A stretch of 64,000 bases of DNA from Auanema rhodensis (Eukaryota > Nematoda > Chromadorea > Rhabditida > Rhabditidae): NCBI GenBank assembly GCA_964057225.1, contig OZ059896.1, positions 12,942,501-13,006,500 of the forward strand, written 5' to 3'. The translations under genes were made by a program, and so were the position numbers. Of the stretch, positions 38,512-52,045 are shown in pieces. The notes beneath the pieces are model-generated. The model saw nothing but the letters and a program-made list of their open reading frames with translations, did not search any database and was not told where the DNA came from. Within the stretch, counting starts at the first letter, position 1, and each line of letters begins with the position of its first letter.

Positions 38512-41500
38512 TCTCTTAATCTTTAACGGGAAGCGAGTTACATACCATGTGCACATCACGTGTACAATTAATTAGCATAAATTAAAGTTCACGTAAAGTT
38601 CAAAGTCATGGTTACCATGCACCAATATCAATAAAAATTTCTTATTAGGCTAAAATGGACATGAGGAATCTAATTTTGAGAACCGCATTTCTTTATCTTT
38701 CACGGGAAGCGAGTTACATACCATGTGCACATCACGTGTACAATTAATTAGCATAAATTAAAGTTCACGTAAATTTCAAAGTCATGGTTACCATTCACCA
38801 ATATCAATAAAAATTTGTTTTTAGACTAATATGGACATGGGTAATCTAATTTTGAAAACCGCATCTCTTTATCTTTAACGGGAAGCGAGTTACATACCAT
38901 GTGCACATCACGTGTACAATTAATTAGCATAAATTAAAGTTCACGTTAATTTCAAAGTCATTGGTTACCATGCACCAATATCAATAAAAATTTGTTCTTA
39001 GATTAATATGGACATGGGTAATCTAATTTTGAGAACCGCATTTCTTTATCTTTCACGGGAAGCGAGTTACATACCATGTGCACATCACGTGTACAATTAT
39101 TTAGCATAAATTAAAGTTCACGTAAAATTAAAAGTCATGGTTACCATGCACCAATATCAATAAAAATTTCTTATTAGGCTAAAATGGACATGAGGAATCT
39201 AATTTTGAGAACCGCATTTCTTTATCTTTCACGGGAAGCGAGTTACATACCATGTGCACATCACGTGTACAATTAATTAGCATAAATTAAAGTTCACGTA
39301 AATTTCAAAGTCATGGTTACCATTCACCAATATCAATAAAAATTTGTTTTTAGACTAATATGGACATGGGTAATCTAATTTTGAAAACCGCATCTCTTTA
39401 TCTTTAACGGGAAGCGAGTTACATACCATGTGCACATCACGTGTACAATTAATTAGCATAAATTAAAGTTCACGTAAAGTTCAAAGTCATGGTTACCATG
39501 CACCAATATCAATAAAATTTTGTTCTTAGACTAATATGGACATGGGTAATCTAATTTTGAAAACCGCATTTCTTTATCTTTCACGGGAAGCGAGTTACAT
39601 ACCATGTGCACATCACGTGTACAATTAATTAGCATAAATTAAAGTTCACGTAAAATTAAAAGTCATGGTTACCATGCACCAATATCAATAAAAATTTCTT
39701 ATTAGGCTAAAATGGACATGAGGAATCTAATTTTGAGAACCGCATTTCTTTATCTTTCACGGGAAGCGAGTTACATACCATGTGCACATCACGTGTACAA
39801 TTAATTAGCATAAATTAAAGTTCACGTAAATTTCAAAGTCATGGTTACCATTCACCAATATCAATAAAATTTTGTTCTTAGACTAATATGGACATGGGTA
39901 ATCTAATTTTGAAAACCGCATTTCTTTATCTTTCACGGGAAGCGAGTTACATACCATGTGCACATCACGTGTACAATTAATTAGCATAAATTAAAGTTCA
40001 CGTAAAATTAAAAGTCATGGTTACCATGCACCAATATCAATTAAAATTTCTTATTAGGCTAAAATGGACATGAGGAATCTAATTTTGAGAACCGCATTTC
40101 TTTATCTTTCACGGGAAGCGAGTTACATACCATGTGCACATCACGTGTACAATTAATTAGCATAAATTAAAGTTCACGTAAACTTCAAAGTCATGGTTAC
40201 CATTCACCAATATCAATAAAAATTTGTTTTTAGACTAATATGGACATGGGTAATCTAATTTTGAAAACCGCATTTTTTTATCTTTCACGGGAAGCGAGTT
40301 ACATACCATGTGCACATCACGTGTACAATTAATTAGCATAAATTAAAGTTCACGTAAATTTCAAAGTCATGGTTACCATGTATCAATATCAATAAAAATT
40401 TGTTCTTAGACTAATATGGACATGGGTAATCTAATTTTGAAAACCGCATCTCTTTATCTTTAACGGGAAGCGAGTTACATACGATGTGCACATCACGTGT
40501 ACAATTAATTAGCATAAATTAAAGTTCACGTTAATTTCAAAGTCATGGTTACCATGCACCAATATCAATAAAATTTTGTTCTTAGACTAATATGGACATG
40601 GGTAATCTAATTTTGAAAACCGCATTTCTTTATCTTTCACGGGAAGCGAGTTACATACCATGTGCACATCACGTGTACAATTAATTAGCATAAATTAAAG
40701 TTTACGTTAATTTCAAAGTCATATTACCATGCACCAATATCAATAAAACTTTGTTCTCAGACTAATATGGACATGGGTAATCTAATTTTGAAAACCGCAT
40801 TTCTTTATCTTTCACGGGAAGCGAGTTACATACCATGTGCACATCACGTGTACAATTAATTAGCATAAATTAAAGTTCACGTAAAGTTCAAAGTCATGGT
40901 TATCATGTATCAATAAAAATTTGTTATTAGACTAATATAGACATGAGGAATCTAATTTCGAAAATCGCATCTCTTTATCTTTAACGGGAAGCGAGTTACA
41001 TACCATGTGCACATCACGTGTACAATTAATTAGCATAAATTAAAGTTCACGTAAACTTGAAAGTCCTGGTTACCATGCACCAATATCAATAAAACTTTGT
41101 TCTCAGACTAATATGGACATGGGTAATCTAATTTTGAGAACCGCATTTCTTTATTTTTCACGGGAAGCGAGTTACATACCATGTGCACATCACGTGTACA
41201 ATTAATTAGCATAAATTAAAGTTCACGTAAAGTTCAAAGTCATGGTTACCATGTAACAATAAAAATTTGTTATTAGACTAATATAAACATAAGGAATCTA
41301 ATTTTGAAAATCGCATCTCTTTATCTTTAACGGGAAGCGAGTTACATACCATGTGCACATCACGTGTACAATTAATTAGCATAAATTAAAGTTCACGTAA
41401 ATTTCAAAGTCATGGTTACCATGCACCAATATCAATAAAATTTTGTCCTTAGACTAATATGGACATGGGTAATCTAATTTTGAAAACCGCATTTCTTTAT

Positions 41501-42716
41501 CTTTCACGGGAAGCGAGTTACATACCATGTGCACATCACGTGTACAATTAATTAGCATAAATTAAAGTTCACGTAAAATTCAAAGTCATGGTTACCATGC
41601 ACCAATATCAATAAAAATTTCTTATTAGGCTAAAATGGACATGAGGAATCTAATTTTGAAAACCGCATTTCTTTATCTTTCACGGGAAGCGAGTTACATA
41701 CCATGTGCACATCACGTGTACAATTAATTAGCATAAATTAAAGTTCACGTAAAATTCAAAGTCATGGTTACCATGCACCAATATCAAAAAAATTTGTTCT
41801 TAGACTAATATGGACATGGGTAATCTAATTTTGAAAACCGCATCTCTTTATCTTTAACGGGAAGCGAGTTACATACCATGTGCACATCACGTGTACAATT
41901 AATTAGCATAAATTAAAGTTCACGTTAATTTCAAAGTCATGGTTACCATGCACCAATATCAATAAAAATTTGTTCTTAGATTAATATGGACATGGGTAAT
42001 CTAATTTTGAAAACCGCATTTCTTTATCTTTCACGGGAAGCGAGTTACATACCATGTGCACATCACGTGTACAATTAATTAGCATAAATTAAAGTTCACG
42101 TAAACTTCAAAGTCATGGTTACCATGCACCAATATCAATAAAAATTTCTTATTAGGCTAAAATGGACATGAGGAATCTAATTTTGAGAACCGCATTTCTT
42201 TATCTTTCACGGGAAGCGAGTTACATACCATGTGCACATCACGTGTACAATTAATTAGCATAAATTAAAGTTCACGTAAATTTCAAAGTCATGGTTACCA
42301 TGCACCAATATCAATAAAATTTTGTTTTTAGACTAATATGGACATGGGTAATCTAATTTTGAAAACCGCATCTCTTTATCTTTAACGGGAAGCGAGTTAC
42401 ATACCATGTGCACATCACGTGTACAATTAATTAGCATAAATTAAAGTTCACGTTAATTTCAAAGTCATGGTTACCATGCACCAATATCAATAAAAATTTG
42501 TTCTTAGATTAATATGGACATGGGTAATCTAATTTTGAGAACCGCATTTCTTTATCTTTCACGGGAAGCGAGTTACATACCATGTGCACATCACGTGTAC
42601 AATTAATTAGCATAAATTAAAGTTCACGTAAAGTTCAAAGTCATGGTTACCATGTATCAATAAAAATTTGTTATTAGACTAATATAGACATGAGGAATCT
42701 AATTTTGAAAATCGCA
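38512..42716 (+). repeat. ~4.2-kb HOR, copy of 4205 bp
   Basis: Bounded by TCTCTTAATC at 38512 and 42717. Markers are CATTGGTTACC (38961), CATACGATG (40481), ACTTGAAAGTCC (41057), ACATAAGG (41287) and TCCTTAG (41456). The offset from the previous copy rises from 4200 to 4382, so about one extra monomer is present in the first half. This copy also contains the chimeric monomer TATCAATATCAAT at 40381 and a one-base loss, ATATCAAAAAAATTTG, near 41780. Confidence 0.85.
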
Positions 42717-45102
42717 TCTCTTAATCTTTAACGGGAAGCGAGTTACATACCATGTGCACATCACGTGTACAATTAATTAGCATAAATTAAAGTTCACGTA
42801 AAGTTCAAAGTCATGGTTACCATGCACCAATATCAATAAAAATTTCTTATTAGGCTAAAATGGACATGAGGAATCTAATTTTGAGAACCGCATTTCTTTA
42901 TCTTTCACGGGAAGCGAGTTACATACCATGTGCACATCACGTGTACAATTAATTAGCATAAATTAAAGTTCACGTAAATTTCAAAGTCATGGTTACCATT
43001 CACCAATATCAATAAAAATTTGTTTTTAGACTAATATGGACATGGGTAATCTAATTTTGAAAACCGCATCTCTTTATCTTTAACGGGAAGCGAGTTACAT
43101 ACCATGTGCACATCACGTGTACAATTAATTAGCATAAATTAAAGTTCACGTTAATTTCAAAGTCATTGGTTACCATGCACCAATATCAATAAAAATTTGT
43201 TCTTAGATTAATATGGACATGGGTAATCTAATTTTGAGAACCGCATTTCTTTATCTTTCACGGGAAGCGAGTTACATACCATGTGCACATCACGTGTACA
43301 ATTATTTAGCATAAATTAAAGTTCACGTAAAATTAAAAGTCATGGTTACCATGCACCAATATCAATAAAAATTTCTTATTAGGCTAAAATGGACATGAGG
43401 AATCTAATTTTGAGAACCGCATTTCTTTATCTTTCACGGGAAGCGAGTTACATACCATGTGCACATCACGTGTACAATTAATTAGCATAAATTAAAGTTC
43501 ACGTAAATTTCAAAGTCATGGTTACCATTCACCAATATCAATAAAAATTTGTTTTTAGACTAATATGGACATGGGTAATCTAATTTTGAAAACCGCATCT
43601 CTTTATCTTTAACGGGAAGCGAGTTACATACCATGTGCACATCACGTGTACAATTAATTAGCATAAATTAAAGTTCACGTAAAGTTCAAAGTCATGGTTA
43701 CCATGCACCAATATCAATAAAATTTTGTTCTTAGACTAATATGGACATGGGTAATCTAATTTTGAAAACCGCATTTCTTTATCTTTCACGGGAAGCGAGT
43801 TACATACCATGTGCACATCACGTGTACAATTAATTAGCATAAATTAAAGTTCACGTAAAATTAAAAGTCATGGTTACCATGCACCAATATCAATAAAAAT
43901 TTCTTATTAGGCTAAAATGGACATGAGGAATCTAATTTTGAGAACCGCATTTCTTTATCTTTCACGGGAAGCGAGTTACATACCATGTGCACATCACGTG
44001 TACAATTAATTAGCATAAATTAAAGTTCACGTAAATTTCAAAGTCATGGTTACCATTCACCAATATCAATAAAATTTTGTTCTTAGACTAATATGGACAT
44101 GGGTAATCTAATTTTGAAAACCGCATTTCTTTATCTTTCACGGGAAGCGAGTTACATACCATGTGCACATCACGTGTACAATTAATTAGCATAAATTAAA
44201 GTTCACGTAAAATTAAAAGTCATGGTTACCATGCACCAATATCAATTAAAATTTCTTATTAGGCTAAAATGGACATGAGGAATCTAATTTTGAGAACCGC
44301 ATTTCTTTATCTTTCACGGGAAGCGAGTTACATACCATGTGCACATCACGTGTACAATTAATTAGCATAAATTAAAGTTCACGTAAACTTCAAAGTCATG
44401 GTTACCATTCACCAATATCAATAAAAATTTGTTTTTAGACTAATATGGACATGGGTAATCTAATTTTGAAAACCGCATTTTTTTATCTTTCACGGGAAGC
44501 GAGTTACATACCATGTGCACATCACGTGTACAATTAATTAGCATAAATTAAAGTTCACGTAAATTTCAAAGTCATGGTTACCATGTATCAATAAAAATTT
44601 GTTATTAGACTAATATAGACATGAGGAATCTAACTTTAAAAATCGCATCTCTTTATCTTTAACGGGAAGCGAGTTACATACGATGTGCACATCACGTGTA
44701 CAATTAATTAGCATAAATTAAAGTTCACGTTAATTTCAAAGTCATGGTTACCATGCACCAATATCAATAAAATTTTGTTCTTAGACTAATATGGACATGG
44801 GTAATCTAATTTTGAAAACCGCATTTCTTTATCTTTCACGGGAAGCGAGTTACATACCATGTGCACATCACGTGTACAATTAATTAGCATAAATTAAAGT
44901 TTACGTTAATTTCAAAGTCATATTACCATGCACCAATATCAATAAAACTTTGTTCTCAGACTAATATGGACATGGGTAATCTAATTTTGAAAACCGCATT
45001 TCTTTATCTTTCACGGGAAGCGAGTTACATACCATGTGCACATCACGTGTACAATTAATTAGCATAAATTAAAGTTCACGTAAAGTTCAAAGTCATGGTT
45101 AT
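42717..45102 (+). repeat. ~4.2-kb HOR, last (partial) copy
   Basis: Starts with TCTCTTAATC (42717) and CATTGGTTACC (TTGG at 43166), at 4205 bp from the previous copy. CATACGATG is at 44680 (offset 4199), and the adjoining monomer has a private AACTTTAAAAATCG. The HOR order continues past the drawn end to ATAAACATAAGG (ACATAAGG at 45486, offset 4199). It then switches near 45720 into the divergent subfamily also seen near 7 kb. Confidence 0.8.
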
Positions 45103-46673
45103 CATGTATCAATAAAAATTTGTTATTAGACTAATATAGACATGAGGAATCTAATTTCGAAAATCGCATCTCTTTATCTTTAACGGGAAGCGAGTTACAT
45201 ACTATGTGCACATCACGTGTACAATTAATTAGCATAAATTAAAGTTCACGTAAACTTCAAAGTCCTGGTTACCATGCACCAATATCAATAAAACTTTGTT
45301 CTCAGACTAATATGGACATGGGTAATCTAATTTTGAGAACCGCATTTCTTTATTTTTCACGGGAAGCGAGTTACATACCATGTGCACATCACGTGTACAA
45401 TTAATTAGCATAAATTAAAGTTCACGTAAAGTTCAAAGTCATGGTTACCATGTAACAATAAAAATTTGTTATTAGACTAATATAAACATAAGGAATCTAA
45501 TTTTGAAAATCGCATCTCTTTATCTTTAACGGGAAGCGAGTTACATACCATGTGCACATCACGTGTACAATTAATTAGCATAAATTAAAGTTCACGTAAA
45601 GTTCAAAGTCATGGTTACCATGCACCAATATCAATAAAATTTTGTTCTTAGACTAATATGGACATGGGTAATCTAATTTTGAAAACCGCATTTCTTTATC
45701 TTTCACGGGAAGCGAGTTACATACCATATGCACATCACGTGTACAATTAATTCGCATAAATTAAAGTTCACGTAAATTTCAAAGTCATGGTTACCATGCA
45801 CCAATATGAATAAAAATTTGTTATTAGACTAAAATGGACATGAGGAATCTAATTTTGAGAACCGCATTTTTTTATCTTTCACGGGAAGCGAGTTACATAC
45901 CATGTGCACATTACGTGTACAATTAATTAGCATAAATTAAAGTTCACGTAAATTTCAAAGTTATGATTACCATGAACCAATATCGATTAAAATTTGTTAT
46001 TAGACTAATATGGACATGAGGAATCTAATTTTGAGAACCGCATTTTTTTATCTTTCACGGGAAGCGAGTTACATACCATGTGCACATTACGTGTACAATT
46101 AATTAGCAGAAATTAAAGTTCACGTAAATTTCAAAGTCATATTACCATGCACCAATATCAATAAAACTTTGTTCTCAGACTAATATGGACATGGGTAATC
46201 TAATTTTGAGAACCGCATTTCTTTCTCTTTCACGGGAAGCGAGTTACATACCATGTGCACATCACGTGTACAATTGATTAGCATAAATTAAAGTTCACGT
46301 AAAGTTCAAAGTCATGGTTACCATGCACCAATATCAATACAAATTTGTTCTTAGACTAATATGAACATGGGTAATCTAATTTTGAAAACCGCATCTCTTT
46401 ATCTTTAACGGGAAGCGAGTTACATACCATGTGCACATCACGTGTACAATTAATTAGCATAAATCAAAGTTCACGTAAACTTCAAAGTCCTGGTTACCAT
46501 GCACCAATATCAATAAAAATTTGTTCTCAGACTAATATGGACATGGGTAATCTAATTTTGAGAACCGCATTTCTTTATTTTTCACGGGAAGCGAGTTACA
46601 TACCATGTGCACATCACGTGTACAATTAATTAGCATAAATTAAAGTTCACGTAAAGTTCAAAGTCATGGTTAC
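45103..46673 (+). repeat. 1571-bp tandem duplication, copy 1
   Basis: GTATC at 45106, CATACTATG (ACTATG at 45201), ACCATATGCAC (CATATG at 45725) and AATTCGCAT (45753) all recur exactly 1571 bp later. The matched part runs to about 46526; the last ~147 bp are a different CTCAG-type monomer. The unit joins the tail of the ~4.2-kb HOR (TTTCGAAAATCG, CTCAG and ATAAACATAAGG monomers) to the divergent CATTACGTG subfamily. A private change, TTTCTTTCTCTTTC, lies near 46220. Confidence 0.85.
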
Positions 46674-48244
46674 CATGTATCAATAAAAATTTGTTATTAG
46701 ACTAATATAGACATGAGGAATCTAATTTCGAAAATCGCATCTCTTTATCTTTAACGGGAAGCGAGTTACATACTATGTGCACATCACGTGTACAATTAAT
46801 TAGCATAAATTAAAGTTCACGTAAACTTCAAAGTCCTGGTTACCATGCACCAATATCAATAAAACTTTGTTCTCAGACTAATATGGACATGGGTAATCTA
46901 ATTTTGAGAACCGCATTTCTTTATTTTTCACGGGAAGCGAGTTACATACCATGTGCACATCACGTGTACAATTAATTAGCATAAATTAAAGTTCACGTAA
47001 AGTTCAAAGTCATGGTTACCATGTAACAATAAAAATTTGTTATTAGACTAATATAAACATAAGGAATCTAATTTTGAAAATCGCATCTCTTTATCTTTAA
47101 CGGGAAGCGAGTTACATACCATGTGCACATCACGTGTACAATTAATTAGCATAAATTAAAGTTCACGTAAAGTTCAAAGTCATGGTTACCATGCACCAAT
47201 ATCAATAAAATTTTGTTCTTAGACTAATATGGACATGGGTAATCTAATTTTGAAAACCGCATTTCTTTATCTTTCACGGGAAGCGAGTTACATACCATAT
47301 GCACATCACGTGTACAATTAATTCGCATAAATTAAAGTTCACGTAAATTTCAAAGTCATGGTTACCATGCACCAATATGAATAAAAATTTGTTATTAGAC
47401 TAAAATGGACATGAGGAATCTAATTTTGAGAACCGCATTTTTTTATCTTTCACGGGAAGCGAGTTACATACCATGTGCACATTACGTGTACAATTAATTA
47501 GCATAAATTAAAGTTCACGTAAATTTCAAAGTTATGATTACCATGAACCAATATCGATTAAAATTTGTTATTAGACTAATATGGACATGAGGAATCTAAT
47601 TTTGAGAACCGCATTTTTTTATCTTTCACGGGAAGCGAGTTACATACCATGTGCACATTACGTGTACAATTAATTAGCAGAAATTAAAGTTCACGTAAAT
47701 TTCAAAGTCATATTACCATGCACCAATATCAATAAAACTTTGTTCTCAGACTAATATGGACATGGGTAATCTAATTTTGAGAACCGCATTTCTTTATCTT
47801 TCACGGGAAGCAAGTTACATACCATGTGCACATCACGTGTACAATTGATTAGCATAAATTAAAGTTCACGTAAAGTTCAAAGTCATGGTTACCATGCACC
47901 AATATCAATACAAATTTGTTCTTAGACTAATATGAACATGGGTAATCTAATTTTGAAAACCGCATCTCTTTATCTTTAACGGGAAGCGAGTTACATACCA
48001 TGTGCACATCACGTGTACAATTAATTAGCATAAATCAAAGTTCACGTAAACTTCAAAGTCCTGGTTACCATGCACCAATATCAATAAAAATTTGTTCTTA
48101 GATTAATATGGACATGGGTAATCTAATTTTGAAAACCGCATTTCTTTATCTTTCACGGGAAGCGAGTAACATACCATGTGCACATCACGTGTACAATTAA
48201 TTAGCATAAATTAAAGTTCACGTTAATTTCAAAGTCATGGTTAC
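46674..48244 (+). repeat. 1571-bp tandem duplication, copy 2
   Basis: Counterpart of the preceding unit: GTATC 46677, ACTATG 46772, CATATG 47296, AATTCGCAT 47324. It matches up to about 48097, after which it continues as the 698-bp-type order (CCTGGTTACC, TTCTTAGATTAA, GAGTAACATACC) instead of the CTCAG monomer. A private change, GGGAAGCAAGTTAC, lies near 47808. Confidence 0.85.
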
Positions 48245-51200
48245 CATGTATCAATAAAAATTTGTTATTAGACTAATATAGACATGAGGAATCTAATTTT
48301 GAGAACCGCATTTCTTTATCTTTCACGGGAAGCGAGTTACATACCATGTGCACATCACGTGTACCATTAATTAGCATAAATTAAAGTTCACGTTAATTTC
48401 AAAGTCATGGTTACCATGCACCAATATCAATAAAAATTTGTTCTAAGATTAATATGGACATGGGTCATCTAATTTTGAAAACTGCATTTCTTTATCTTTC
48501 ACGGGAAGCGAGTTACATACCATGTGCACATCACGTGTACACTTAATCAGCATAAGTTAAAGTTCACGTAAACTTCAAAGTCATGGTTACCATGCACCAA
48601 TATCAATAAAAATTTGTTATTAGACTAATATGGACATGGGTAATCTAATTTTGAAAACCGCATTTCTTTATCTTTCACGGGAAGCGAGTTACATACCATG
48701 TGCACATCACGTGTACAATTAATTAGCATAAATTAAAGTTCACGTAAACTTCAAAGTCATGGTTACCACGCACCAATATCAATAAAATTTTGTTATTAGA
48801 CTAATATGGACATGGGTAATCTAATTTTGAAAACCGCATTTCTTTATCTTTCACGGGAAGCGAGTTACATACCATGTGCACATCACGTGTACAATTAATT
48901 AGCATAAATTAAAGTTCACGTAAATTTCAAAGTCATGGTTACCATGCACCAATATCAATAAAAATTTGTTTTTAGACTAATATGGACATGGGGAATCTAA
49001 TTTTGAAAACCGCATCTCTTTATCTTTCACGTGAAGCGAGTTACATACCAAGTGCACATCACGTGTACAATTAATTAGCATAAATTAAAGTTCACGTTAA
49101 TTTCAAAGTCATATTACCATGCACCAATATCAATAAAACTTCGTTCTCAGACTAATATGGACATGGGTAATCTAATTTTGAGAACCGCATTTCTTTATCT
49201 TTCACGGGAAGCGAGTTACATACCATGTGCACACCACGTGTACAATTAATTAGCATAAATTAAAGTTCACGTAAACTTCAAAGTCATGGTTACCACGCAC
49301 CAATATCAATAAAATTTTGTTATTAGACTAATATGGACATGGGTAATCTAATTTTGAAAACCGCATTTCTTTATCTTTCACGCGAAGCGAGTTACATACC
49401 ATGTGCACATCACGTGTACAATTAATTAGCATAAATTAAAGTTCACGTAAATTTCAAAGTCATGGTTACCATGCACCAATATCAATAAAAATTTGTTCTT
49501 AGATTAATATGGACATGGGTAATCTAAATTTGAAAACCGCATCTCTTTATCTTTAACGGGAAGCGAGTTACATACCATGTGCACATCACGTGTACAATTA
49601 ATTAGCATAAATTAAAGTTCACGTTAATTTCAAAGTCATATTACCATGCACCAATATCAATAAAACTTCGTTCTCAGACTAATATGGACATGGGTAATCT
49701 AATTTTGAGAACCGCATTTCTTTATCTTTCACGGGAAGCGAGTTACATACCATGTGCACACCACGTGTACAATTAATTAGCATAAATTAAAGTTCACGTA
49801 AAGTTCAAAGTCATGGTTACCATGTATCAATAAAAATTTGTTATTAGACTAATATAGACATGAGGAATCTAATTTTGAAAATCGCATCTCTTTATCTTCA
49901 ACGGGAAGCGAGTTACATACCATGTGCACATCACTTGTACAATTAATTAGCATGAATTAAAGTTCACGTAAACTTCAAAGTCCTGGTTACCATGCACCAA
50001 TATCAATAAAACTTTGTTCTCAGACTAATATGGACATGGGTAATCTAATTTTGAGAACCGCATTTCTTTATCTTTCACGGGAAGCGAGTTACATACCATG
50101 TGCACATCACGTGTACAATTAATTAGCATAAATTAAAGTTCACGTAAAGTTCAAAGTCATGGTTACCATGTATCAATAAAAATTTGTTATTAGACTAATA
50201 TAGACATGAGGAATCTAATTTTGAAAATCGCATCTCTTTATCTTTAACGGGAAGCGAGTTACATACCATGTGCACCTCACGTGTACAATTAATTAGCATA
50301 AATTAAAGTTCACGTAAAGTTCAAAGTCATGGTTACCATGCACCAATATCAATAAAATTTTGTTCTTAGACTAATATGGACATGGGTAATCTAATTTTGA
50401 AAACCGCATTTCTTTATCTTTCACGGGAAGCGAGTTACATACCATGTGCACATCACGTGTACAATTAATTAGCATAAATTAAAGTTCACGTAAAATTAAA
50501 AGTCATGGTTACCATGCACCAATATCAATAAAAATTTCTTATTAGGCTAAAATGGACATGAGGAATCTAATTTTGAGAACCGCATTTCTTTATCTTTCAC
50601 GGGAAGCGAGTTACATACCATGTGCACATCACGTGTACAATTAATTAGCATAAATTAAAGTTCACGTAAATTTCAAAGTCATGGTTACCATTCACCAATA
50701 TCAATAAAAATTTGTTTTTAGACTAATATGGACATGGGTAATCTAATTTTGAAAACCGCATCTCTTTATCTTTAACGGGAAGCGAGTTACATACCATGTG
50801 CACATCACGTGTACAATTAATTAGCATAAATTAAAGTTCACGTAAAGTTCAAAGTCATGGTTACCATGCACCAATATCAATAAAATTTTGTTCTTAGACT
50901 AATATGGACATGGGTAATCTAATTTTGAAAACCGCATTTCTTTATCTTTCACGGGAAGCGAGTTACATACCATGTGCACATCACGTGTACAATTAATTAG
51001 CATAAATTAAAGTTCACGTAAAATTAAAAGTCATGGTTACCATGCACCAATATCAATAAAAATTTCTTATTAGGCTAAAATGGACATGAGGAATCTAATT
51101 TTGAGAACCGCATTTCTTTATCTTTCACGGGAAGCGAGTTACATACCATGTGCACATCACGTGTACAATTAATTAGCATAAATTAAAGTTCACGTAAATT

Positions 51201-52045
51201 TCAAAGTCATGGTTACCATTCACCAATATCAATAAAAATTTGTTTTTAGACTAATATGGACATGGGTAATCTAATTTTGAAAACCGCATCTCTTTATCTT
51301 TAACGGGAAGCGAGTTACATACCATGTGCACATCACGTGTACAATTAATTAGCATAAATTAAAGTTCACGTTAATTTCAAAGTCATGGTTACCATGCACC
51401 AATATCAATAAAAATTTGTTCTTAGATTAATATGGACATGGGTAATCTAATTTTGAAAACCGCATTTCTTTATCTTTCACGGGAAGCGAGTTACATACCA
51501 TGTGCACATCACGTGTACAATTAATTAGCATAAATTAAAGTTCACGTTAATTTCAAGGCATGGTTACCATGCACCAATATCAATAAAAATTTGTTCTTAG
51601 ATTAATATGGACATGGGTAATCTAATTTTGAGAACCGCATTTCTTTATCTTTCACGGGAAGCGAGTTACCTACCATGTGCACATCACGTGTACAATTAAT
51701 TAGCATAAATTAAAGTTCACGTAAAGTTCAAAGTCATGGTTACCATGTATCAATAAAAATTTGTTATTAGACTAATATAGACATGAGGAATCTAATTTTG
51801 AAAATCGCATCTCTTTATCTTTAACGGGAAGCGAGTTACATACCATGTGCACATCACGTGTACAATTAATTAGCATAAATTAAAGTTCACGTAAAGTTCA
51901 AAGTCATGGTTACCATGCACCAATATCAATAAAATTTTGTTCTTAGACTAATATGGACATGGGTAATCTAATTTTGAAAACCGCATTTCTTTATCTTTCA
52001 CGGGAAGCGAGTTACATACCATGTGCACATCACGTGTACAATTAT
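48245..52045 (+). repeat. Mosaic block of several HOR types
   Basis: A degraded 698-bp-type run (GGGTCATCT at 48462) is followed by monomers with TACCACGCACC, AAAACTTCGTTCTCAG and ACACCACG (49227 and 49754). From there the order matches copy II of the ~4.7-kb HOR at an offset of 34297 (ACACCACG 15457/49754, ATCTTCAACGG 15597/49894) and then rejoins the ordinary series. Private variants include ACATACCAAGTGCAC near 49045, CATCACTTGTAC near 49935, CACCTCACG near 50275, a two-base loss AAGGCATGG near 51556, and GTTACCTACC near 51665. Private changes look denser here than in the recently copied blocks. Confidence 0.7.

Noticed and set aside
46429-46629. 66-codon ORF on the + strand
   Set aside because: It is pure satellite sequence spanning one monomer and part of the next. 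It is open only because two variants remove the usual stops, with no ribosome-binding, promoter or family signal and no conservation in other copies.
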